Shown here piece by piece: positions 10,945-21,592 of a stretch of DNA of 64,000 nt. The first letter of the stretch is position 1. Each line of letters begins with the position of its first letter. The notes beneath the pieces were generated by a model. The model saw only the letters and a list, made by a program, of their open reading frames with translations. It did not search any database and was not told the DNA's origin. Location: contig JAAALK010001126.1 of NCBI GenBank assembly GCA_019279435.1, forward strand, positions 1 through 64,000, in the 5' to 3' direction. The translations under genes were made by a program, and so were the position numbers. This DNA is from Zizania palustris. Lineage: Eukaryota > Streptophyta > Magnoliopsida > Poales > Poaceae.

Positions 10945-11438
10945 TGTTGGCGTAAAAGATTACGCTAACAGGTTTCTGTAGAAAAGAAACTAACAAACGA
11001 AGTGTTTGCGAAGAGAACTGTTCTAAGCCTCCGAAAGGATAACAACTTAGAATAGTTCGAATGTGTGTATTGAATAACTTGTATTCGGTCCCTATTACAG
11101 GGTGAAATGGGGGGTATTTATAGGTCCAAATATTAAGGAAAAGACCTATTTACCCCTCTATTACAACCGACATAGTGGAAACTATTCGGTATCCCTTGAT
11201 AGGGCTAAAATGGTAAAAGACTATTCTAATAATATAAAAGATAAATCTTCCATTTTAGCTGGAAATAAAGATCATGAAGAGCCTTAGTCGAAGATGTACT
11301 CCGAACCAATGCCTATCTTCGTACTTTGAGCTTGACTCAGAGTATCTTCGAAGATGGACGTTGGAAACCTTCGAATCCACTATCTGCTTTCATGCTGTTG
11401 CGGCAATAACCCCGAAGATGAGATATTTTCCCCCAACA
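10945..11438 (-). repeat. A 3' LTR
   Basis: 494 bases, TGTTGG to CCAACA. The minus-strand promoter TATAAATAC is at 11122-11114. The hairpin TGTTGGCGTAA / TTACGCTAACA begins at 10945, the end of U5 in the sense direction. The polypurine tract is at 11439-11456 (reverse complement GCGTATTCGAGGGGCTAC). Confidence 0.95.
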
Positions 11439-11767
11439 GTAGCCCCTCGAATACGCTTCTCCGTTTAACCTGTAATGTTAGGAGAGCAGTATACGGAAGG
11501 AAAAAATAACCAGACATAGGGGTTATTAGATTTTAATTCATCTCCGAAATGTATGAAGATATAAACTCCGAATCAGTCTTAAGATAATTACTTTCGAACT
11601 ATCTTAGAACCGACTCAGGAAGTGTGAAAGTCTTTTAGACTTAGAGGAAATAGCCGTTAGCCAGTCGGTTCCTAACTGGAAACTGTAAAAAGCGTCAATT
11701 TCGGAGAAAAGTAACGGGCAGGAATGCGAAACGGCATGGACTAACGGTAAAAATGTAAAGTCTAGGC

Positions 11768-11776
11768 TATAAATAG
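11768..11776 (+). promoter_or_regulatory. TATA box of the antisense accessory gene of A
   Basis: TATAAATAG lies 129 bases before the ATG at 11897, outside the LTR and on the strand opposite to gag-pol. The stretch 11457-11767 has no gene. It is the conserved accessory leader. Confidence 0.65.
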
Positions 11777-11896
11777 ATGACCTAAAACTTACCCGGTTAC
11801 CTTTTCACTGCTTTCTCGCAATCAAAAACCTTCTAGAGCCCTTTGAGTTCTTTGAGCCCTAGCCTCCATTTTCCCCAAAGTAGCTCAGCGACTGCA

Positions 11897-14800
11897 ATGG
11901 TGAAGACCAAAGGTTCTGGAGCTCCAGTCGACTTTGGCTCGGCAGCAGGCGGCTGCAGCAGCAGTGGCTGCGATGTTGGCGACGGCGCCTCCGGCATCGG
12001 CAACTGACATCCATGGCGGCAGGAGGGAGAAATTCCCAAAATGTGGATGATCAAAGTCTCTGCCCGCCATCAACGAAGTACCTAGACCAGTCTTTCCAAC
12101 TAGGATCTTCTACCTGGAAGAGGGAATCACTGGCTATCGCAGTAGAAGGAAAGATTAGCACCGGAGTTATGATTCGTAAGCCCGGAAAAGAACTCATCCC
12201 GTCGCCAAGGCCCGGAGAAGTGGTTGTCTTCGAAGCCTTCTTCGAAGCCGGTTTGGGTCTCCTAGCAGTTGACTTCCTGGCGGAGGTACTCGATTTATTT
12301 CATGTCACCCTCCCCCAATTATCTCCGAACGCAGTAGCTCGACTGGCTATCTTCGAATGGGCACTGAGAGCTGAAGGTTGTGCATGCGAGACTTAGCCGA
12401 AGAATTCCTCGGGTTACAAATCTCTCCACTGATGGCCAACTGGCCTATCATCTTCGAAGAGGATTCGGAAGGCGGTCTCCGAAAGATCACCTTGACTTCG
12501 AGCCCTGTAGGTAACTTCGAAGACAACATGTATTATGCATATTTATTCGAAGAAAAACTAACTTGATTTATTTTTAGCTTCTTCAGCCCCTGTTACTTCA
12601 GAACAAATCGTAAGGGCTTCGGAGAAGATTTTGGGCGCTCCAACTCCGACTGAAAAAGAATGGAGAATCAAGTTGGTCGGGAGTTGGGAGAGATTTAATA
12701 GAGTATGGGGAATGCTGGAAATCACTCCGCCCCCTTTGATGGATTGGGTGCCTTCTGAGAAAGGACCCAAGAAGAGGAAAGCCGAAGCTGGGACTTCAAG
12801 CTCTGCGAAGACTCCAGTGAAGAAGGTGGCTCGGAAGCCAAAAAATCTTGCACCTTCGAATCCTGCACCTTCGAGCTCAAGGGCTTCAGTCTCCGACTCC
12901 CAAGAGGATGAAGGAATATTACTTGTGCGTCTAATAGAAGAAGATGAAACTCAAAGGACTGCACAAGCTGATGTACCTGCAAACGTGCCGGAGTCCCAAG
13001 AAAATCCTGAGCAACCAAGGGCTTCGGCAGTTCAAGAAGATATTTCTCAGGACGAAGTTCCTGTGAATGAAAGTGGGGTCGAAGTCACTATGGCTTCAAT
13101 TCCCGAAGAGGCAACGAGGACTTCTCAGGACGATGCTCCTGCAGTCCAAGACTTAACGGCTAATTCAGATGAAGATCTAGCCTTCGATCCGCCGAACAGT
13201 CCTGATGATGACTCCTCTACAAAATGTCGAAGGTTGACTTCGAATAACTCTTTTGTGTTTATTTTGTATATTTATACAATGTATAATACTCTTTTTTATA
13301 GAGTCCACTCCTATGGAAGAGGTCCGCTAAGAAGAAATAATTCCTGGACCTTCGACGACTTCGGAGCCAGCCCAGAGAGTTACTCAAATGGGACCTGGAA
13401 GAGGCAAAAGACATATAGAGCCCCTCCCTGCTGTGAGTTCCGGATCAACTCTGTCTGATTCAACAGACGAGAGCCAATCTTCCGGGGAGGGCCAGTCTCT
13501 AGTGGCTCTGAAGACCACAAGCCAACGCTCCGGTCCTTCGCTGGACGAAGATGACCAACAGGCAATAAGTATGCTCCCCTTGCTAGCTCCTTTCTTAGGG
13601 CAAACAACTGGCCTTCGGACTTTGCTCGAACCTTTGGATCGAGCTAGCCGTGACATTGGGGAGACCAACTTAGTGGCCATTTTGAGGCAAGGCGGATAGG
13701 ACGGAGCTTAATGCTGCTGTAGAACGTGTAGCCTATCAGGTACGAAGCAACTGTGAAATAACATAGAATTCATCTACGAATAAACATTTACCTTAGTTTT
13801 TTATTTTTGCAGCAAACTGTCTTGGCCCGAGCTGCGAATATATGCAATGACGAAGAGATCGCTCATCTTCGGGAGGAAAATAATGTCCTTCAAAGGAATC
13901 TTAGCATCTCCGAAAGCCGAGTGGCTCAGATGGACAACATAGTGTCAACAGAGCGAAGGGCCAGACATGGTTTGGAAGCCGCGAATAAAGAGCTCAAAGC
14001 AGAGAGAATTGTGCTTCGAGCAGAAGTTGAAAAATTGCGGGCGGAGCACGCTGCTGCGGGGTCCGAGCTTGTCAGACTCCAAGAGGAAGCTAGCTAGCTG
14101 TTAAACCAAAAGAATATTTTGACCACTGAAAATGCTAGACTTTCTGGGGTTTTGGGCGAAGTCACTTCGACGAAGGACGCGTTGAATGAAGACAAGCTGA
14201 AATCTGAGAAGGTGGCTGTGGAAATTATGAATCAGTTGTTAGGTGTCCTGGAGTACTTCGGTACTACTGGGATACTTCCTTCTGACGATAACATCACTCT
14301 TCTGCGCCGGTTGAAAAGGATCCAAGGAGTGGCGAAGCAGATGAAGACAGCGGGCATTAGATACGGAGAACTCTCCGGGCAAGTGGCTGCTGTCGGCCTA
14401 CTCCGCTACTACGAAGATCTGGGCCGATCGATAACTCCGGACGCAGGAGGGGGCCCAATCACCTTCGACTGACGAGCGACTTCTGACACCTTCCGAAGGT
14501 GTGGCTGCTGCCTAGCGAGCCTTCCAAACTTCATGGAGAGCCGAAGGTCGTTCCGCGATCAAGGCTTGGATCGATGAAGGCCAACGCCAGAAGCAAGTTC
14601 GGACCCAAGCTTCAAGCAGTCAGCCTCCTCCGAACCCGCAGGTTTAGAAATACCTTAGGATTTTTGGCCATGTAAAGCTTTATGCTTATAAACATTTATC
14701 AATGAAAATTTGTTTGTCATATTTTTAGGCTTTGCCTCTTACGGAAGGTATCGAAGTGTTAGACCTTAACGACGAAGTTCGCTCATTATGGACCACCTTC

Positions 14801-15208
14801 GATCTTCTAAAAGCTTATAAACGTCCTCGATTTCTAATTCCTCGAGATGACTCCGGTGTAATTGCGCCCGAAGTAATCAAAGATATACTGTCTTATATTA
14901 AAGAGGAAGAAAAAGAGGTTAACTTAAACACTTCGTCTTCTGAAGACGTTATGTGGTCTGAAGATGAAGATGAAGCTCAAAATAAAAAGCCTGAAGAACT
15001 TGGAAGCTGGGAAAGGAGCCCCGAACGGCTTCGAACTTGGGCCGAACTTCAACAAGAACAGAAGGATTTTAGAGCTTCGAAGGGGGGCAAAAGAGTTAAA
15101 CGCAAAGTTATTAGAACTCCCGGCGCTGGAACTAGTCGTTCCAACCCTAGCTCTAGAGACCGAAGAGGTCTTCGATTCCTTCTTTGTATAGATACCAATT
15201 TTTCATAA
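11897..15208 (+). pseudogene. A antisense accessory gene, five exons, Transposase_28-like
   Basis: The function is unknown. The ATG at 11897 begins MVKTKGSG and the frame shifts within the Ala-rich start. Exon 1 carries the Transposase_28-like block (VVVFEAFFEAGLG to ARLAIFEWALRAEG, about 12220-12375), the family named putative gypsy-type transposon. About 330 bases after it are missing compared with B. Manually placed GT-AG introns: 12511-12577, 13233-13303, 13740-13812 and 14642-14728, each matched in B and D. Exon 2 has LVGSWERFNRVW followed by a basic NLS-like stretch (GPKKRKAEAG, KKVARKPK) and an acidic Ser/Pro region. Exon 4 is a coiled coil with a TAG at 14094-14096. Exon 5 is acidic and ends at 15208. 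Confidence 0.8.
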
Positions 15209-15573
15209 TGTAACCTGTAAACACATTTGATTTGAATAATGAATACCGATTTAAAATTGTCTCCATATTTACTAGCCCCTCTTTGGGTATAAGCAACTTC
15301 GAATTGTATTCAAAGATGGTTATGCGCAAAGAAAAAACTTCGGAGTACAATTTTTTGGGGGTTCGGAGCCCCTCTGCAATTTAAAGATCTTTTAAAATCT
15401 TATAAAATGTCTTCGACTATTTGTAGTCGGAAGAATGGCAACTTAGTACCTTTGTTTTTTGAAAGAAATCATTTGAAATAACTTTCAAGATACCTTAGTA
15501 TCTTAGATAATTTGTCACTTGGGACTATGCTAACAGACATTCGAAGATCATGGCTCAAACTCTGTTTTTCTTT

Positions 15574-15930
15574 AGCCACCTTCGGCTCTTTTTTGCGACC
15601 TCTGTCGAACCAATGGTTCAGGAGTTTGCAATGGTCTCTTTGGACTCTTTTTACGGATGTCTACCAGCCAATGGCTTGGACTCCGTATATTTTGGCCACC
15701 TTCGGCTCTTTTTGCGGAAGTCTACCAGCCAATGGCTTGGACTTCGCAGGTTTTGGCCACCTTCGGCTCTTTTTACGGAAGTCTACCAGCCAATGGCTTG
15801 GACTCCGCATGTTTTGGCCACCTTCGGCTCTTTTTACTGGAAGTCTACCAGCCAATGGCTTGGACTCCGTATGATGTGGTTTTGGGCTCTTTTACGGATG
15901 CCTACAAGCCGGTGGCTTGGACTACGGATT
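15574..15930. repeat. Tandem repeats of about 62 bases between accessory gene and pol of A
   Basis: There are about five or six degenerate units built around CCAGCCAATGGCTTGGACTC and CCACCTTCGGCTCTTTTT. They lie between the converging 3' ends of the accessory gene (15208) and pol (16196). B and D have related arrays at the same place. Open frames across it (15512-15999) are by-products of the repeat. The rest of 15209-16195 shows no gene. Confidence 0.88.
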
Positions 15931-16195
15931 ATGTCAGCCCCCACGTCGGAAGCTTCGAACCAATGGTTCGAAGTCCGAAAATACAATCCAGCTTCATGAA
16001 ATTCCCTCTCGGTCGACCCCGCGGTTCCATTGCGTCCACTCAGAAGCTGGAAGTCTATGAGGGGAAGGCATTATCAGGATCATATGCTTTATTAATTTGG
16101 AAGATAATTACAAGTGAGTTACAAGGAGCCCTTATGCGAAGTATCGCTTTAGGTGCTCCACATGCCAAGTATGTGCTAACTCTTCACCTTCTAAA

Positions 16196-17737
16196 TTAGC
16201 TAATTTGAAAGAGCCAGGGCAGTCCTGAACGAACAATTAGGTATGGACCTTCCCATTTATTTCCTAACTTCCCTGGCGCTATAATGCTTCGTAGAACAAG
16301 ATGACCCGGTCTTAGTTCATTGAGTTTAACCTTCGGGTCAAACCAAGCCTTCGTCTGCTGATGATACTTTGATAAATTAGCCACAGCTCGAAGTCTTGTT
16401 TCTTCTGATAAATCTAACAAAGCTTGTCTTTCTTCTTCAATCTCCGGTTCGATGCTGCGAAATGATCCTCCTTTGAGCTCCGTTGGAGTCATAGCTTCAT
16501 CTCCGAATAGTAGTCTGAATGGAGTAAAACCTGTGGACCTTGTTTGCGTAGTCCGAATGGACCACAAAATCTTCGGAAGCTCTTCGGTCCACAGTCCCTT
16601 GGCTAATCCTACTATCCTTCGATTTAGCCCTGACAAAATATTTCCATTGGCTCATTCTACGGCTCCATTAGACTGAGGATGCCTCACTGCAGCAAAACAT
16701 AACTGAATGCCTAGATCTTCACAAAACTTCCTGAAGGGTTCTGCATCGAACTGTGTTCCATTATCAACTGTGAGTTGTCTAGGCACTCCGAATCGGCAAA
16801 TGATGTTCTTCCAAAAGAATTTCTGTACATTGTTCGAAGTGATAGCTGTCAAGGGCTCTACTTCCACCCACTTAGAAAAATATTCAATAGCTACCACTGC
16901 GAACTTCAGATTTCCCTTGGCTACTGGAAAGGGTCCAATTAAATCCATACCCCATCTGGCCATAGGCCATACCGGAGCAATGACTTGAAGAGCTGTTGGT
17001 GGGCGATGACTTCGTCGACCCATCTACTGGCATCCTTGACAAGTGTGGACTAAGCTCTCCGCATTCAGCTGTTATTGTAGGCCAGTAAAGCCCCCGGCGA
17101 AGTGTTTTTCCTGCCAAAGCTCGCGGGGCTAAATGGCTACCACAAAGGCCTTCATGATTTCTCGAAGAATTTCTTGACCTTCGGCTTGAGATATACATCG
17201 GAGTAGAGGGGAACATACTCCGGCATTGTATAAAATACCGTTGATTATTTGATAATTTCTAGCTCTAAGCTTTAATCTTGACAGCTGTGGCTCTTCGGGC
17301 AAATTTGTTCCTCCCTGTAAAAGTTCCATGATTGAATTTTTCCAATCTGCACTAGGAATGCAATGAATTTCTGCAGAGGGAATTTGTGGCACCGAAGGTA
17401 TACTGAGCTCCTCATAGAAAGCTTCTTCTGGCACATCCATAGCTCCGGCTGCAGCTTTTGCTAAGATGTCCGCTTGCACATTTTCTGCTCTTGGTATACT
17501 CCGAATGGAAATACCCTTGAAGTGTGCTTCGATTTTACGGATTTCTTCTATGTACTTTGCAAGCTGTGGATGCCGAACCTGGAAACTTTTATCTACGTGC
17601 CCGGCTACTATATGAGAATCTGTCTTTATAATAATTCTTGTAGCCCCTAGAGCACGTGCTTTTCGGAGTCCCAATAAAATCCCTTCATACTCCGCTATAT
17701 TATTGGTAGACTTAAAGTTGAGTCTTGCGGAGTACAT
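16196..17737 (-). pseudogene. pol: A pol: archaeal-type RNase H and integrase
   Basis: The second RNase H (17129-17737: TNNIAEYEGILLGLRKAR, IIIKTDSHIVAGHVDKSF) is the extra domain typical of Tat elements. The integrase zinc region follows (about 17030-17200), then the catalytic core (16652-17023) with GMDLIGPF, VDNGTQFD and HPQSNGAVE, so all three acidic residues are present. A stop lies directly after NGAVE. The C-terminal part (16196-16636) contains LWSIRTTQTRSTGFTPF and LRPGHLVLR. Frames are broken between the zinc region and the core. Integrase would insert the DNA copy into the genome. Confidence 0.88.
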
Positions 17738-19097
17738 TGCTCTTTGCCCTGAAAGGCGAAATTAATACTGCTCCGATGCCTGCTCCGGATGCTTGGAAAG
17801 CCCCATCAGAGTAAACCGTCCAAACTCCGTCACTTGACTTCTCCGGAACAAAATTTGCAGGTGGAGTCCATTCTGCTACAAAATCTGCTAAAACTTGTGA
17901 TTTGATTGCTGTCCTTGCCAGGAAAGATATGCCGAAGGGTGCTAGCTCAACTGCCCACTTCCCAATCCTTCCAGTGGAATCCTTACTTCGAAGCATATCT
18001 CCTAAATGATACGAAGTTGGTACAATTACATTGTGTGCCAAAAAATAATGTCTTAATTTCCTCGAAGCCATTATCAGAGCATAAACGAACTTCTCAAGTT
18101 CGGAGTATCTTGTCTTCGCTCCTGATAATGCCTCGGATACAAAATAAACAGGATTTTGGACCAACTTCCCATTGAAATCCACTTCTTGACAAGGACTGCA
18201 CTGACAGCAGAACCTGTAGCTGCAAGGTAAAGGAGTAGGGTTTCGTCCGCAGTAGGCACCGTGAGTGTAGCAAGATTACTGAGATACTCTTTAATATCTT
18301 CAAAGCTTTTCTGACACTCCGGTGTCCATGCAAAATCTTCGGACCCCTTCAATGCTTTAAATATAGGCAAGCTTCTCTCCGCAGACCTTGATAAAAACCT
18401 GCTAAGTGCTGCCAGACGCCCAGTCAGCTTTTGCACTTGCTTTAAATTTTACGGAGGAGCCATCTTCTGTAGCGCAGTTATTTGAGTAGGGCTAGCTTCA
18501 ATTCCCCTGCTTGAAACTAAATACCCTAACAATTTTCCAGCCTTAGCTCCGAAGATACATTTTTCGGGGTTAAGACGGATCCCACATGCCCGAAGGCTAT
18601 TGAATGTTTCTGCTAAGTCTAGGCTATGTTGTGCTTAAAGCACTCTTTATTACAATATCATCCATATAGACCTCCACATTAGCGACCTAATTGATGACAT
18701 AGAGCCTTAGCAACTAACCTCGAAAAAGTAGCCCCGGCATTTCTTAAGCCGAAGGGCATTCTTACATAACAGAAGACTGCCCGAAGGAGTTACAAAGCTT
18801 GTCATGATCTCATCTTCGCGCTTCAACCATATTTGATGATAACTAGAATACGCAGTCAAGGAAGCTTAATAACTCCGAACCTGCGGTGGAGTCTACCAAT
18901 TGATCAATCCGGGGCATGGGATAGGGGTCACGAGGGCATGCTTTATTCAAAGATGTGAAATCAATACACATGCGCCACTTCCCGGAAGACTTCTTTCTGA
19001 CGAAGACTGGGTTGGCTAACCATTCTGTGTGAGCCACTTCTCTGATAATCCCAGCCTTCAATAATTTCTCAACTTCGTCTTTCGCTAGAGCAGCTCT
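17712..19097 (-). pseudogene. pol: A pol: reverse transcriptase and RNase H
   Basis: The RT begins at about 19061 with ANPVFVRKKSSGKWRMCIDF and LNKACPRDPYPMPRID, and loses frame at FLD near 18850. The catalytic YMDD is still readable at 18657-18668. RNase H (17712-18436) follows, with PVYFVSEALSGAKTRYSELE. Several frame changes (about 18180, 18440, 18640 and 18720) prevent a continuous product. Confidence 0.87.
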
Positions 19098-20178
19098 TTA
19101 TGCAGACATTTTCCGGAGTCCTTGCCGAACAGGGCGGGCCTTCAGGTTTACAAGTAAACTATGTTCAATGATATCCTGATCGACTCCGGTGATATCTTCG
19201 TCAGACCAAGCGAAGACATCCAAATTCTCTTCTACCACCTTTTCCAAGGAGGTTGCAACTTCTGGAGGTAAATCTTTACCAAATTGAAATGTATATTCTT
19301 TACCATCTTTAACAATAACCTTCGCTGCAATCTCTCCTTCAGGACTTGGTCTTGGAAAAGATTTCTTTGAATGCTTCGGAAGGGGCTGGAAAAATTTCTT
19401 CATTATCTTGTACATTGTTTACTTGTCTTGGATCAAGAGGGGGACCATGACCATATTCTGCTCTCCGAGCGATGGCTTGATCTCCAAAGACAGTAAGGAC
19501 TCCTGCTTGTGTGGGCATCTTCATGCACAAATAATTGTGATGCGCCACAGCTCTGAACTGGTTTAGCATGCCTCTTCCGAAGATGACGTTGTAAGCATAT
19601 GGGGCATCTACGACATCGAAGATTACTTCCTCAGTTCGGGCCAACAAACCTTCTTCGAAGGTAACTTCCACGCCTATTTGGCCAAGTGCATCAAGCGGAG
19701 GTCCTGCGAAGCCTTGCAAAGGACGAGCCGCTGGAAGGAGATGCTTTCTGGAGATGCACAATTGATCGAAGGCTTGAACAAAAATGATGTCTGCCGAACT
19801 ACCTCCGTCAATCAACACCCTTCGAACTTCTGTGCCCACAATATCAGCAGTGATAACAAGTGGGTCTGCATGCGGGAACTTAATGCCAGCTGCGTCCTCC
19901 GCAGAAAAGGATATCGGTACATGAGACCACTCCGGCATTGCAGCTGCAGACGACGAAGTCCCAATATGGCCTACTTCTCTGACGTAGTCTCTTCGCTGTC
20001 TCTTTGACATGCTTCCGAGGGTACCTCCTCCGGAGATGGGGAGAACTACTCTTTTCCCGAGGTCTTGCCCTTCCTCTTGCTTCGGAGGTGGCATAACATT
20101 GGCAACTGGAGGGTGTCTTGCAGCATCAAAGTTTTCTATCCGCGCCACAGCCTGGACCAGGCTCTGGGCGCGTTGCAA
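19098..20178 (-). pseudogene. pol: A pol: protease region
   Basis: The frame 19339-20178 has VLIDGGSSADIIFVQAFDQL. This is the retropepsin active site in the Asp-Gly-Gly form that Tat-like plant elements often have instead of D-T/S-G. A second conserved part (VIFGRGMLNQF) follows. The frame 19098-19415 carries the linker toward RT (DLPPEVATSLEKVVEEN). The protease would cut the polyprotein. Confidence 0.83.
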
Positions 20179-20305
20179 CTGGAACTCGGTCGGTAGTACC
20201 TCGACCCGAAGTTCTTTCTAGATACTCTCCTCTTAGAGTAAGTATAGCCTTGCAAGTATTAGTTGCATGGCTTCGATTTTCTCCATGGATGCAGCAGAAA
20301 AGGGT

Positions 20306-21530
20306 CTAGCCCTTGCTAGCCGTTTTCCCTGGCGGCCTCCAGCCGCTGGTCTTGTTCCCCGAAGACTGTGGAGCTCTCTGTGTAAACTTCTGTGGGGGTG
20401 CAATATTCATGACTTCAGAACGAGGGTGCTTTTGCCCTCTTCTCCGATCATGTTGAACTTCGAAGACTGGTTCTTGCGGCTGTGCCGAAGTTTTCACTTC
20501 TACTATAACTTCTTGCAACATGGATGAAGTAGCGGTAGTTCTTCGGAGCCAACCCTCTTCCGACCTCACATACTCCTCGAAGTATGACATCAACTGAGAG
20601 ACCGAGGAGATGCTTTTCCGATGAAGCTTATCCAAAAGGACTTGATGAGTGACGCCTTCCCGAGCTGCATCAACTACCGAAGATGCAGACAACCCCCGGA
20701 TCTGCTACTTCGTATGAGCGAAGCGCTTTAAATATTGCCTCAATGTCTCTCCGGGGAGCTGTTTCACCTGGAAAAGGCTTCCTGTTGACATGGGAGGCAC
20801 GAAGGTGCCTTGAAAATTGCTTATAAACTTCTTCTTCAGCTGCCCCCATGAATTAATTGATCCTGGCTTCAAGGACCAGAACCACCTTAATGCCACTCCT
20901 TGAAGAGCTAAGGGGAAGCACTTTGCCATGGTGTCTCGAACTCCTCCGCTAGCTTCAATTGCTAGGGCATAAGAACGAACAAACTCTCCGGGATCTTCAT
21001 CTCCAGCATACTTACAGAGCTTCGAAGTCTTAAACTTCGGATCAAAACGAACTTTCTGCAGCTCAGGATGCAGCGGAGATTCATTATCGAAGGAGGCGTT
21101 CTCCGGGGCTTCGGGATAATCGGGTTCATCATCTTCGGGCACTTACTGGGATAGTTGGGATGGCTTGAGAGCGAAGCCTGTTCGCAGCTTCTTGTCGCCA
21201 CCTTGCTACTTCAGCTTGAAGGTTGGCCATTTGAGTGGCCATATCTCCAAGATTGTCTTCATCTCCTCCGGAAGGATCTTCCGGGTCTTGAGAGCTAGTA
21301 GGATCAGTTCGAAGTGGGATGGAAGGTGGAAGCGGGATTCCAGGAGGTCGAAGAATGGAAGGATTTGGCGGAGAAGCTCCGTATGTTCGAGGGATGGAAA
21401 CTCCTTCTGGAGTTTGAGGTGGAGGGAAAGTCGAAGGCCCTCCGACTTCGACCGTGTCGGACGGGGTCTCTCCGGAGATCCGAGAAGACCTCCGAACAGG
21501 GTTACGAGGTGCGCTCCGCTTAGGAGGCAT
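20306..21530 (-). pseudogene. gag: A gag
   Basis: The start at 21530 (MPPKRSAPRNPVRRSSR) is shared with B and E. A Pro-rich N-terminus is followed by the Gag core (20705-21142: FVRSYALAIEASGG, WGQLKKKFISNFQGTF, LPGETLRQYLKRFAHTK), then a basic C-terminal part (20306-20692). Two frame breaks lie near 21130 and 20700. No CCHC knuckle is visible. Gag forms the particle. Confidence 0.85.
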
Positions 21531-21570
21531 GATGTAGGAAATTGGTAGAGAACGAAGTTTTTGGAACTAG

Positions 21571-21592
21571 GTTCCCGATGGACGGCGCCAAC
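21571..21592 (-). other. A primer binding site, tRNA-Asp-like
   Basis: The minus strand beside the right LTR reads GTTGGCGCCGTCCATCGGGA. TGGCGCCGT matches the complement of the plant tRNA-Asp 3' end and later bases diverge. Together with the polypurine tract on the far side it fixes the element's direction. Confidence 0.75.

Noticed and set aside
12055..12390. DNA transposon transposase
   Set aside because: The Transposase_28 family name is misleading. The gene occurs repeatedly inside LTR elements, and I see no catalytic triad or terminal inverted repeats of a DNA transposon.
15574..15930. Regular repeats that could look like a CRISPR array
   Set aside because: Units are in direct contact with no unique spacers, there are no cas genes, and the DNA is from a plant.
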